Origin: Nevskia ramosa DSM 11499
GTDB lineage: Bacteria > Pseudomonadota > Gammaproteobacteria > Nevskiales > Nevskiaceae
Direction of reading: 5' to 3'
Assembly (NCBI RefSeq): GCF_000420645.1
Contig: NZ_ATVI01000012.1
Span: 124,001 to 188,000, forward strand
DNA: 64,000 bases
Part shown: positions 1 through 8,478 of the stretch, in pieces
Position numbering within the stretch: the stretch's first letter is position 1
Layout of the letters: each line of letters starts with the position of its first letter
The notes under the pieces: generated by a model
What the model was told of the DNA's origin: nothing
Seen by the model: only the letters and a program-made list of their open reading frames with translations
The model's database searches: none
Made by a program: the position numbers and the translations under genes

Positions 1-880
1 CGTCATGCGCCGGCCGCTCGAACTGGCAGCCGAGCACGGTCAGCCCGGCGACCCGGCGGCGATCGCGCGGACCGGTCGACGTGCCATCGACCCGGCCGGC
101 CAGGCGCAGCTGGGCGCCGAGGTTCTTGTTGAAGCAGCTGTCGATGATTCTTGCATCGGCGCAGGCGCGGCTGTTGGCGGCCAGCAGCACACCGCCGCCG
201 CTGGCCTTGCCCTTGTCGAAGCTGCCGTTGCCGATCGCGATCACGCCGCGCAGCGAGCACAGAAAGCCGCCGTCGATCTCGACACCCCAATCGCTGCAGC
301 CGCTGACCACGACACTTTCGAGCGTGACATTGCCGACGTTGACGAACCTGAAGCCGGAGCCGGGCTGGCGGCGGCCATCGACGGTGATGCCGGAAATCGA
401 CAGGCCGTGGACGCGGACCTTGTCATCGCGTATCGCGTGCAGCAGTGCATCGCCCTTGAAGTCGTCGCTCTTGAACAGCACGCTGCCGAGCAGCGATTCA
501 CTGCGCAGGCTTTCGCCGATGATCGCCAGGCCGGATTTCTCGATGGCGATCGGCCGGCTGATCCGGTAGCGGCCACGCGGAATCAGTAGGCAGCCACCGG
601 CCGCGCGATCGACGGCGGTCTGCAGCGCGCGGGTGGAATCCTTGACTCCAGTCGGATCGGCATCGAAATCGTCGAGCGACAGGCCATAGCCGCGGACCGA
701 TTTCTGCGGCAGCGCATTACTGGTTTCGACGCTGTCGTCGCTGCCATCAGCGTCGCCTTCGTCGACTGGCTCTTCGGCCTCGGCACGGTCGCGCTTGCCG
801 GCGGCGCGCGCCAGCGCCGGCGCGGCCATTCCGGCGGCGAACAGGAACTGGCGGCGATCCCAGAGCGCGTGATCAGACAT
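1..880 (-). CDS. Tat-exported pectate-lyase-like beta-helix protein (3' part cut by window edge)
   Basis: The frame opens at an ATG ending at 880 and runs without a stop to the window edge, so the C-terminus is missing. The N-terminus has a twin-arginine signal (RRQFLFAAGMA, residues about 9-19) followed by ALARA, consistent with folded export. After an acidic linker comes the block YGLSLDDFDADPTG, then a short repetitive pattern of small and hydrophobic residues typical of right-handed parallel beta-helix proteins (pectate lyase 3 / GH28 type). Its start overlaps the stop of the upstream glycosyltransferase by 8 bases, so it belongs to the polysaccharide operon. A role as a periplasmic polysaccharide lyase, epimerase or trimming enzyme is inferred. 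Catalytic residues cannot be assigned. Confidence 0.75.
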   Translation of the reverse strand, partial: MSDHALWDRRQFLFAAGMAAPALARAAGKRDRAEAEEPVDEGDADGSDDSVETSNALPQKSVRGYGLSLDDFDADPTGVKDSTRALQTAVDRAAGGCLLIPRGRYRISRPIAIEKSGLAIIGESLRSESLLGSVLFKSDDFKGDALLHAIRDDKVRVHGLSISGITVDGRRQPGSGFRFVNVGNVTLESVVVSGCSDWGVEIDGGFLCSLRGVIAIGNGSFDKGKASGGGVLLAANSRACADARIIDSCFNKNLGAQLRLAGRVDGTSTGPRDRRRVAGLTVLGCQFERPAHD

Positions 881-2006
881 TGGGTTGCCACTCGGCGATG
901 GGATGTTCCAGAACGTCGCAGTAAGCCGCCCAGGTGCGGTCGAGCATTTCGTCGGCACCGAAATGCTGGCGCACCATGGCCTGCGCACGCGCACCGGCCG
1001 ACTGCCTTGAAGCCGCTGTCCGGAACGCCAGCAGCCGGTCGACAGCTTCGGCAGCGTCGCCGAGCGCGTAGCCGCAGTCGTCTAGGCCGTGAGCCAGAAT
1101 TTCGTCGTGGCCGGGCACCCGGCTCAGCACTGTCGGCAGGCTGGCCGCCATCGCTTCGAGCACCGCATACGGCAGGCCTTCCCAGCGCGAGCAGGACAGG
1201 AAGATGTCGTGCGCCGGCAGCTGTTCACGCAGTCCCGGCACGGCGCCGTGCACGTGGACGAAACGATCGTGGCCGGCCGCGCGTAGCGCGCTTGCGAAGG
1301 CTGCACGGCCGTCGCCGTCGCCATAGACATGAACCTCGGCAGCGGCTTCATCACGCGTCGCCAGCTCGGCGATGATCGCCAGCAGCAGGTCCGGATTCTT
1401 GGCTTCGCTGTAGTTGTTGACGGTGACGATCTTGAGTGGCGCGCCATCGCGATCCTTCGCGACGATCTCGCCGGACACGGCGACGCCGTTGCGGATCATC
1501 CGGCTGGCACCGAAACCGAAACCGGCGCTGCGGGCCAATGCCTGATCGCCGTCGGAGACGAAGATGCTCAAGCTTGTGACCCGTTCCAGCAGCTGTTCGA
1601 TCAGCAGACGCAGGCGCCGCTTCAGGCCGCCGGGCCGGGACACGAAGAACAGGCCGTGATGGGTATGGACGATCGGTACGCCGCTCAGCGCGCCGACCGG
1701 CCGCGAATAGGCACTGGCGGCGCTGCCGTGCGAATGGATCAGTTCGATGTGCTGCCTGCCGACGAAGCGCCGCAGCGCCCACAGCGCGCCGAGGCTCAAG
1801 CGTCGCCGCGGGATCGCCAGCATCCGTTCGCTGCCGACCTGCGCCGTGTAGCGATCCCAGTACGGCGCTTCCTGCGGGCAGGCGACGAACACCTGGCAAC
1901 GCCCGGCGAGACCCTCGACCAGTTGCAGCACATGCTCGGGGCCGCCGCCGATGTCGGCGCGTCCGGTGATCAGCAGTACGCGCGGCTGGGCTTCGACAGA
2001 GCTCAC
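873..2006 (-). CDS. Glycosyltransferase family 4 (GT-B fold)
   Basis: This encodes a 377-residue protein that probably transfers a sugar from a nucleotide-sugar donor to the growing polysaccharide repeat unit on the cytoplasmic face. The N-terminal half begins VLLITGRADIGGGPEHV, the glycine-rich acceptor-domain opening of GT4 enzymes. The C-terminal half has the donor-site EX7E pattern (EGLPYAVLE) and a preceding HVHGAVPGLREQLPAHD segment. The start is taken as GTG at 2006, because it overlaps the upstream stop as GTGA and the conserved region begins a few residues later. A longer upstream open frame lies antisense-like over the polymerase gene and is not credible. Sugar specificity is unknown. 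Confidence 0.85.
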   Translation of the reverse strand: MSSVEAQPRVLLITGRADIGGGPEHVLQLVEGLAGRCQVFVACPQEAPYWDRYTAQVGSERMLAIPRRRLSLGALWALRRFVGRQHIELIHSHGSAASAYSRPVGALSGVPIVHTHHGLFFVSRPGGLKRRLRLLIEQLLERVTSLSIFVSDGDQALARSAGFGFGASRMIRNGVAVSGEIVAKDRDGAPLKIVTVNNYSEAKNPDLLLAIIAELATRDEAAAEVHVYGDGDGRAAFASALRAAGHDRFVHVHGAVPGLREQLPAHDIFLSCSRWEGLPYAVLEAMAASLPTVLSRVPGHDEILAHGLDDCGYALGDAAEAVDRLLAFRTAASRQSAGARAQAMVRQHFGADEMLDRTWAAYCDVLEHPIAEWQPNV

Positions 2007-3298
2007 GCGCTGGCGTCGCTGGAGCGCAGGCGCAGCGCGATCGCCATGATCACCATCACGCTCGGCGTGCTCAGGTACATCGTGAAGGTGTCGGAAAAAC
2101 ACATGCGGCCCAGCTCGCCCATCACCAGGCCGGCAGCGGCGGCCTTGTAGCGGCGGACCATGACATCCGGCGAACGGCTGCCGAGCAGACGCAGCTGGAT
2201 CGAGGCCCAGAACAGCAGGAAGAAGGTGATGCCGGCAACGCCCAGCTCGAGGAAGATGCGCAGATAGGAGTTGTCGACCGGAAGGCCAGTCAGCTCCATG
2301 GTCTGCTTGTAGCCGATGCCGAGCGCGTTCCAGCCCAGCTGGTCGAGCAGCCCGGCCCAGTTCTGGTAGCGGACCGAATGGGCGATCGAGCGATCGTCCT
2401 CGCCAAGGCCGAAGCGCGACATCGTCGCACTCAGCACGGCGGAATCGGTGATCAGCGCAATCAGCGGCAACAGCGCCACCACCACCGCGACGACCAGACC
2501 CAGGGTCACCATCACCCGGCCGGCGCTGCGCTGATGGCTGCGGGCCACGAACAGGGTGGTGAACATCAGCACCAGGCCGACCTGCAGCAGTGAATTGCGC
2601 GACGCGGTGATGACGATGCCGTAGACCAGCACCGCCAGGGTCACTGCGATCTGCACCGCGTTCAGGCGGCGCAGCGCGATCCAGTACAGCGCCAGCGCGG
2701 TCATCGCCCAGGAGGTGATCAGGTGCGAAAAGCCGCCGGAGTTGCCGAGCTGGCCACCGGCGCGGAACACGTAGCCGAGGCCGTTCTTCAGAAACAGCGC
2801 CTGTTGCTGTTCGCGCACCGCGCCGACGAACCAGTAGATGAAGAAGCCGATGACGATGCCGAACAGTCCGCCCCACCAGAACACCCGCAGCGCGCGCTCT
2901 GCACTCTCGATCGTCCAGTGCAGACTCAGCGCCAGCAGGAACGGCGCGTAGATGAAGCACAGGCGCAGCACGCGCAGCGTTTCACGGCCGAGGTCGCCGA
3001 CATTGACCATCGAGATCCACGCGCAACCCAGAAAGCTGGCCGCGAACAACAGCGTCATCGAATCCGGCAGTCGGGCGCGGTAGAGCAGCAGCAACAGCAG
3101 TGGCAGGCCGAACAGGTCGACGAAGCTGATGTGGTCGGCACCGGCTGCGAATGCCGAGGAACTGCCGGGCACCGGAATGGCGATGACCGGAATCAGCGCC
3201 AGGCAGAAGCAGACGATGCTGGTGGCCGACCAGCTGTCGAAGCGCGGCAGGCCGCGCACGTGGCGAGGCAGGGCACAGTCCAATTCGATTGCGCTCAT
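2003..3298 (-). CDS. O-antigen ligase/polymerase family membrane protein (Wzy/WaaL type)
   Basis: This 431-residue polytopic inner-membrane protein has roughly ten or more hydrophobic segments. It has a large periplasmic loop between about residues 290 and 350 and the ASRNSLLQ region typical of the O-antigen ligase domain (Wzy_C/PF04932). In a Wza/Wzc-containing locus it most likely polymerises flipped repeat units (Wzy) rather than ligating them to lipid A, but sequence alone does not separate the two. It overlaps the sulfotransferase upstream by ATGA (3295-3298) and the glycosyltransferase downstream by GTGA. Confidence 0.8.
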   Translation of the reverse strand: MSAIELDCALPRHVRGLPRFDSWSATSIVCFCLALIPVIAIPVPGSSSAFAAGADHISFVDLFGLPLLLLLLYRARLPDSMTLLFAASFLGCAWISMVNVGDLGRETLRVLRLCFIYAPFLLALSLHWTIESAERALRVFWWGGLFGIVIGFFIYWFVGAVREQQQALFLKNGLGYVFRAGGQLGNSGGFSHLITSWAMTALALYWIALRRLNAVQIAVTLAVLVYGIVITASRNSLLQVGLVLMFTTLFVARSHQRSAGRVMVTLGLVVAVVVALLPLIALITDSAVLSATMSRFGLGEDDRSIAHSVRYQNWAGLLDQLGWNALGIGYKQTMELTGLPVDNSYLRIFLELGVAGITFFLLFWASIQLRLLGSRSPDVMVRRYKAAAAGLVMGELGRMCFSDTFTMYLSTPSVMVIMAIALRLRSSDASA

Positions 3299-4257
3299 GC
3301 TGCGACCGCTTGCCTGGGGCTGACCGGAGCCTCATCGAGCCAGTCGCTCAAGTCCCAGCCGAGCAGCGATTCCAGCAGCCGGATGTCATCCGCGAACCAG
3401 GCAACCATTTCCTGACGCAGCTCGGGCGCCAGTGTCTGGCGCCGATGCCCGGTGCGGAATTGCGCCTTCAGCGCTTCGATCATCGGAAAGCGGTTGCGGC
3501 GCAGGAAGGCGCGCAGCTTGAGCACGATCGGCTCGATCGCTTTCGGCGGCGTCAGCACCAGCTTGGCGACGGTCTGCGAGCGCTGGCGATGCGAACTGTT
3601 GACCACCGGGAATTCGCTGCGGCCATCGTCCGGCAGATCGAGGAAGGCCAGCAGCCGGCGATAGCAGGCACCGGCGTCGGCGCGGAAATCTTCGTAGCGG
3701 ATGAACAGCACGGACTCGCGCGGCACCGTCGCCAGCAGTCGCTGCACCTGCTCGCCGTAGCGGCCGATCATTCCGTACTGCAGCTTGTTCGGATCGCGGC
3801 AGCGGCGCGGCAGTTGTTGGCCGCGGGCCCGTGCGGCTTGCGCGCGCCAGGCAGTCGCGAAGTCCGGCTCGTCCTCGTTCATTACATAGGACTGTTCCAT
3901 GTGATAGGCCTGCGCGAACTCCACCGGGTTGCGCAGCATCACGATGAAACGCGCCTGCGGGTTGAAGGCGAGGATGTTGGCGACCGCGCAGCGCGAATGC
4001 AGGTAGGTGGTCGAACCTTCGGCGACGATCGGGTGACGCTCGTCGGCACCGGCGAACAGCGCCAGGTAATCGTCGAGCGTATGCAGCGAATGGTGGCGCG
4101 CCAGCACCGGGTAATCGCTGGCGAAGTAGGCCGGTTCTTTCGGATCGCTGAAGAACACATCGGGACGATCGCGCAGGTACTGCGCCATCGCCGTGGTGCC
4201 GCTTTTCGGCGCGCCGAGGATGAAGGTATTGGGGGTGGGTTTGTTGATCGGGGTCAT
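3295..4257 (-). CDS. PAPS-dependent sulfotransferase (first of a tandem paralog pair)
   Basis: This 320-residue protein would transfer sulfate from PAPS to a hydroxyl, probably of the exopolysaccharide or its lipid-linked precursor. The 5'-phosphosulfate loop is GAPKSGTTA at about residues 15-23. The 3'-phosphate site is in RFIVMLRNPVEFAQAYHM, where the Arg and later Ser/His positions match the sulfotransferase 3 / heparan-type pattern. It is clearly paralogous to the next gene upstream: both share NED..DFA.AWR.Q..RARG and end in FADDIRLLE.LLGWDLSDWL. No signal peptide is seen, so it is probably cytoplasmic. It is translationally coupled to both neighbours. Confidence 0.85.
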   Translation of the reverse strand: MTPINKPTPNTFILGAPKSGTTAMAQYLRDRPDVFFSDPKEPAYFASDYPVLARHHSLHTLDDYLALFAGADERHPIVAEGSTTYLHSRCAVANILAFNPQARFIVMLRNPVEFAQAYHMEQSYVMNEDEPDFATAWRAQAARARGQQLPRRCRDPNKLQYGMIGRYGEQVQRLLATVPRESVLFIRYEDFRADAGACYRRLLAFLDLPDDGRSEFPVVNSSHRQRSQTVAKLVLTPPKAIEPIVLKLRAFLRRNRFPMIEALKAQFRTGHRRQTLAPELRQEMVAWFADDIRLLESLLGWDLSDWLDEAPVSPRQAVAA

Positions 4258-5222
4258 GCGCCGATCCTCTGGTCGATGAGTCGCGGCGATGTCGATGGGC
4301 GAGTCGGTTCGGCTTGCAGCCAGTCGCTCAGATCCCAGCCGAGCAGACGTTCCAGCAAGCGGATGTCGTCAGCGAAATGGCGGGCCAGTTCGGCACGCAG
4401 AGCTGGTGACAACGGCTCGCGAACCATGTCCTGGCGCTGCCGTTCGCGCAGCGCTTCCACCAGCGGCAGGCGCGCGCTGCGCAAGGTCTTGCGCAGCCGC
4501 CATAGCGGTGCGCGCAGCAGTGCGGGCGGATTCAGCAGCAGCCGCGCGAGGTCCGGATAGCGGCGGCGATGGGCGCCGTTGACCACCGGAAAATCGTTGC
4601 GGCCGTCGTCGTCCAGACCGAGGAAGGCCAAGGTCTGGCGATACACCGCGCCGGGATCGGCGCGCAGCGCATCGAAGCGGATGATGTGCACCGAGCTGCG
4701 CGGCACCAAACGCAGCAGACGTTCGATCTGCTCGCCGGTGCGCGCGAACGCCGCGTACTGCAGGAAGCGCGGCTGCCGGCAGCCGGCCGGTATCTGCTCG
4801 CCGCGTGCGCGCGGTACCTGCAGCCGCCAGGCATCGGCGAAATCGGCCTGATCCTCGTTGAGCATGTAGCACTGCTGCATGTGCAGCGCCGGCGCCAGTT
4901 CCAGCGGATTGCGCAGGCTGACGATGAAACGCGCGTTCGGATTGAGGGCGAGGATCGCCGGCACCGCGTCGGCGGACAGCAGGTAGTTGGTCGAACCTTC
5001 GGCGATCACCCGATGCTGCGGCTCAGGTGTGAACAGCGCCCGATAACGATCGGGATCGAAATGCGCCTGGATGTCGGCGTGCGGCGGGAAGTCCCGCGCG
5101 AAATAGCCAGGTTCCTTGCGGCTGCTGAAGCAGACCTGCGGATGCGCCGCCAGCCAGCTGGCCAGCGCCGTGGTGCCGCTTTTCGGCGCGCCGATCAGGA
5201 ACGTGTTTGGCATGCGGTTCAT
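4254..5222 (-). CDS. PAPS-dependent sulfotransferase (second tandem paralog)
   Basis: This 322-residue protein carries the 5'-phosphosulfate loop GAPKSGTTALA near residues 10-20 and the 3'-phosphate region SLRNPLELAPALHM. The start at 5222 (MNRMPNTF) makes an ATGA overlap with the stop of the upstream sulfotransferase. A much longer in-frame extension reaches 5555, but it lies inside that upstream gene and is not coding. Similarity to the next gene along the whole length points to an old tandem duplication followed by divergence. The two may therefore sulfate different positions; this is inference. Confidence 0.85.
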   Translation of the reverse strand: MNRMPNTFLIGAPKSGTTALASWLAAHPQVCFSSRKEPGYFARDFPPHADIQAHFDPDRYRALFTPEPQHRVIAEGSTNYLLSADAVPAILALNPNARFIVSLRNPLELAPALHMQQCYMLNEDQADFADAWRLQVPRARGEQIPAGCRQPRFLQYAAFARTGEQIERLLRLVPRSSVHIIRFDALRADPGAVYRQTLAFLGLDDDGRNDFPVVNGAHRRRYPDLARLLLNPPALLRAPLWRLRKTLRSARLPLVEALRERQRQDMVREPLSPALRAELARHFADDIRLLERLLGWDLSDWLQAEPTRPSTSPRLIDQRIGA

Positions 5223-6085
5223 GCGGCGGCTGCCGTGGGAACGCGGTCGGCAGCGCCATACCAGCGTTGCCCGAAGCGCGTGCCGAATTCGGCATCGAGC
5301 CGCTGCAGTTCGGTTTCGGCAATCGCGCGAATCGTGTTGCGTGCTTCGTTCGACAGCACCGGCCGCGCGCCGGCTTCGAGCGGGCTGTACAGCAGACGCT
5401 GCACCAGCGACTGACGCTTGACCCAGGCGATCAGCCGCTGGCCGCCATGGCGCTTGAACCGCTTCGAGAGCTTGTTGACGGTCAGCGCCAGACCGGCCGA
5501 GCGCGGCCGGGCAGCGGCGTTGACCTTGTCGTGCAGCAGCACCGGCAGTCGGCATTCGGTAACGCCGAGAAAGCGGCAGACGCTGGCGAAGAAGGCTTCA
5601 GGATCAGCCTTCAGATCGTCGAAGCAGCCGATGAAGATCGCGTCACGGCCGAAGGCGTCGACCCAGGGCTTGAGCAGCCCGTGATAGGCCAGCGACTGTG
5701 GTTCGAAGCGGCTGCTCATCCAGTCCGCCGGCGAGCCCTCGAAGCGGCCATTGCGCCGCGCGAACTGATAGGCCGAGAGCACGAAGTCTTCCGGACGCCG
5801 GAAGCAGACCAGCAGCTTCACCGGGCCCAGCGCGGCGCGAATCTGCGCCGCGAGTTCCGGCCGCCGCCAGTAACGGTGGGCAATCTCGCCGACCGCGCGA
5901 TGACCATCGGCATCGGCGAAGAAATCGCCGTACCAGTCGAGCCCGCGCGCCAGGTTGAGATCGAAGTAACTGGTTTCCTTGACCGGCGTGACGAACACCT
6001 CCGGATGCTGGCGCAGCGCTTCGAACAGCCAGGTCGAGCCGGCCCGGCCAGTGCCGATGTAGAGAAAATTGGGCAGCGTGCGCAT
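5219..6085 (-). CDS. Sulfotransferase domain protein (divergent third member)
   Basis: This 288-residue protein starts MRTLPNFLYIGTGRAGSTWL, with the P-loop-like 5'-phosphosulfate motif GTGRAGSTW at about residues 11-19. The region LLVCFRRPEDFVLSAYQF (about residues 95-112) fits the 3'-phosphate binding strand-helix. It lacks the NED/RARG block that unites the two downstream paralogs, so it is a separate sulfotransferase lineage rather than a third copy. It lies directly downstream of the Wzc-like gene (25 bases), placing sulfation early in the operon. Confidence 0.8.
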   Translation of the reverse strand: MRTLPNFLYIGTGRAGSTWLFEALRQHPEVFVTPVKETSYFDLNLARGLDWYGDFFADADGHRAVGEIAHRYWRRPELAAQIRAALGPVKLLVCFRRPEDFVLSAYQFARRNGRFEGSPADWMSSRFEPQSLAYHGLLKPWVDAFGRDAIFIGCFDDLKADPEAFFASVCRFLGVTECRLPVLLHDKVNAAARPRSAGLALTVNKLSKRFKRHGGQRLIAWVKRQSLVQRLLYSPLEAGARPVLSNEARNTIRAIAETELQRLDAEFGTRFGQRWYGAADRVPTAAAA

Positions 6086-6110
6086 GGGAGGCGGGGCCGA
6101 TCTACGCGGT

Positions 6111-8402
6111 TCAGGCGTAGGCGGCTTTCAGGGTCTGACCGTAGGCGCCGGCGCGTACGCCGACCTGATTCAGCACCGCACCCTGCACGGTGACGCCGGC
6201 ATCGGCGAAGCGGGCGAGCGCCACTTCCAGCTCATCGGCCCGGTGTTCGCCTGATTTCAGAACCAGCAGCGTCATCGTCGCGAGACGACCGAGGATCGCG
6301 GCATCGGCTGCCGCCAGCACCGGTGCGGCGTCGAGCACGATGAAGTCGTAGTTGTTCGCCAGCAGGCGGATCAGATCGGTGAAGCGCGGCTGCAGCAGCG
6401 TGTCCGCCGGCACGCGGGACGGGCCGCCGCCGGAGATCCAGTCGAGGCTGCCGACGGTGCCGGCCATTGACGGACGGCTACGCAGCAGCGCTTCCGGCGC
6501 CATGGCGCTCTGCACGTATTCGACGATGCCGGCGCCGGCAAGGCTGCCGTTGGCCTGGCCGCCGAGGCTGCGGCTCAAGGCCTGGCCGCGCAGATCGGCG
6601 TCGACGGCGACCACCTTGCGTCCGGCCTGCGCGAGCAGCAGCGCCAGATTGGCAGCGACGAAGCTCGCACCGCTGCCGGCGACCGGGCCGCTGACCAGCA
6701 CCACGACGCCGCTCTTCCCGGCAGCGCGGTTCAGCAGCGAAGTGCGCAGTGCGCGCAGCGCTTCAACCGCGGCGTCTTCCGGCAGGCGATCGGCCAGCAG
6801 ATCGGCGACTTCGGCAGTGCGCTTCGAAGCAGGCTTGGCTTTCTTGAGCCGCGCCAGCAAGCCATGCGACGGCCGCCGCTGGGCTTTCGACAGCGGCACC
6901 AGCGCCAGTGTCGTCAGGCCCACGGTCGCCAGTTCCGCCGGGCTTTCGAGGCCTCGGGTCAGCGAGCGGCGCAGGAACACCGCGACGACGCCGAACAGCA
7001 GACCGAGCGCCAGGGAGATGACCAGGATCAGCAGGGTTTTCGGCGCTGCCGGCACGTACGGCAGGCTGGCGTTGTCGATGGTGCGGACATTGCCGACCGA
7101 GCCGACCATGGCCAGCTGATAGCTCTGGATCGACGAGACGATCGACTTGTAGAGGTTCTCGCGTGCTTCGACATCACGGGTCAGGGTCAGCACGTCCTGC
7201 TTGGTCTGCGGCAGCAGATCGACCCGACCCTTGAGGTTGCGCTGCTCGCGCTCGACGGTCGTCAGCTGCGCGGCCAGCGCCTGCACCACGGGATGCTCGG
7301 CGGTGTAGCGGGTCTTTTCCTTGTCGATCTGGGTCAGCAGTTCCAGCCGCTTCGATTCGAGATCGACGCCGTTGCGGAGCAGCAGCTGGCCGTCGAAATC
7401 CACCGACAGGCCGCCGTTGATCTGCTGGTACTTGGACAGCGCCGCTTGCGCTTCCTGCAGCTGCGCGGCGATGGTCGGCAGCTGCTTGTTGAGAAATTCC
7501 AGCGACCGCTCGCTGTCTTCGCGCAGCGCGGCGCTGTGTTCAGCGTGATGGGATTCGACCAGCGCATCGACGATGCGCGCGACCATGGCCCGGCCGCTGC
7601 CCTTGTAGGCGACTTCGATGACGCCGGAGGACACCGCGGTTTCTTCCACCGTCAGGCCTTCGATCAGATTGGCGACCGCGACGTCCGGCGTCAGCTTGGT
7701 CACCGAGAACTCGGTGCCCGGCAGCGCCTGCAGCGACTTCACCAGCATCTTGTAGCGGCCATCGCGGCTGGCGGCTTCGCTGCCGACCTTGCCGGTGAGC
7801 AGTTCGCGGCCGAACCAGAAGCTCTGCAGGCGATAGGCGCCGCCTTCGAGCGCGACCAGGATCAAGGTGTTGTCGTTGTCTTCGGCCGGCACTTCGAGCT
7901 TTTCGACGCTGACACGATCGCCGCCCCAGGCCCAGCGGCGGAAACCGAACCAGGCCTCCACCGGCTTGGCTGCTTCGCCGTTGCCGTTGATGTTGCGGGC
8001 GATGCCGCTGCCGATGATCGGGAAATGACGTGGGCCGGTGGCGATATCCAGATGCAGCTGGGCGATCACCGGATCGATCACCCGACGGCTCTGCATCAGG
8101 CTGATTTCGGCGGAGGCCTGCGATGGCGTGCCGCTGAGCAACGCGCCGAGGCGGCCGAAGCGGTTGTCGACCGGGCCGCCGGACTTGGTCGGCTCGACGA
8201 CCTGGATCAGGGCGCTGGCCCGATAGGTCGGCGGCACCAGCAGGCAGTAGGCGAGGGCCAGCAGAAACACTGTGGCGGTGACGCCAAGCAGGGTCCAGCG
8301 GCCGGCGACCAGCAGTTCGTAGATGTCGCGGGGACGGATGTCTTCGTCGCCCGGCAGCGGTCGACGCGGCTGATGGAGGGCGCTGGCGTTATCGTGGGTC
8401 AC
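6111..8402 (-). CDS. Wzc-like polysaccharide copolymerase / BY-kinase homolog with altered Walker A
   Basis: This 763-residue inner-membrane protein controls chain length and couples polymerisation to Wza export. TM1 lies near residues 37-57. A Wzz domain with a coiled coil (about 290-420) and the GNVR-type region follow, TM2 is near 458-479, and a cytoplasmic ATPase domain begins near 545. The kinase domain keeps EALRALRTSL, Walker A' (VVAVDADLR) and Walker B (FIVLDAAPVL). However, the Walker A loop reads GPVAGSGAS: residue 579, normally the ATP-binding Lys, is Ala. The tail has only two Tyr (AYGQTLKAAYA) rather than a Tyr cluster. Autokinase activity may therefore be lost or atypical. Confidence 0.85.
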   Translation of the reverse strand: MTHDNASALHQPRRPLPGDEDIRPRDIYELLVAGRWTLLGVTATVFLLALAYCLLVPPTYRASALIQVVEPTKSGGPVDNRFGRLGALLSGTPSQASAEISLMQSRRVIDPVIAQLHLDIATGPRHFPIIGSGIARNINGNGEAAKPVEAWFGFRRWAWGGDRVSVEKLEVPAEDNDNTLILVALEGGAYRLQSFWFGRELLTGKVGSEAASRDGRYKMLVKSLQALPGTEFSVTKLTPDVAVANLIEGLTVEETAVSSGVIEVAYKGSGRAMVARIVDALVESHHAEHSAALREDSERSLEFLNKQLPTIAAQLQEAQAALSKYQQINGGLSVDFDGQLLLRNGVDLESKRLELLTQIDKEKTRYTAEHPVVQALAAQLTTVEREQRNLKGRVDLLPQTKQDVLTLTRDVEARENLYKSIVSSIQSYQLAMVGSVGNVRTIDNASLPYVPAAPKTLLILVISLALGLLFGVVAVFLRRSLTRGLESPAELATVGLTTLALVPLSKAQRRPSHGLLARLKKAKPASKRTAEVADLLADRLPEDAAVEALRALRTSLLNRAAGKSGVVVLVSGPVAGSGASFVAANLALLLAQAGRKVVAVDADLRGQALSRSLGGQANGSLAGAGIVEYVQSAMAPEALLRSRPSMAGTVGSLDWISGGGPSRVPADTLLQPRFTDLIRLLANNYDFIVLDAAPVLAAADAAILGRLATMTLLVLKSGEHRADELEVALARFADAGVTVQGAVLNQVGVRAGAYGQTLKAAYA

Positions 8403-8478
8403 TGGAGCTGCCTGGTGTGCGTCACGCCGGAAGCGGCGTCACGAAAAGAACGGGATTCGAAGCGGAATGCGGAGCCGA

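Noticed and set aside
2007-2960. N-terminal extension of the GT4 gene into the polymerase gene
   Set aside because: The extension is out of frame with the strongly supported polymerase and is Arg/Gly-rich nonsense; the GTG at 2006 overlaps the stop as expected.
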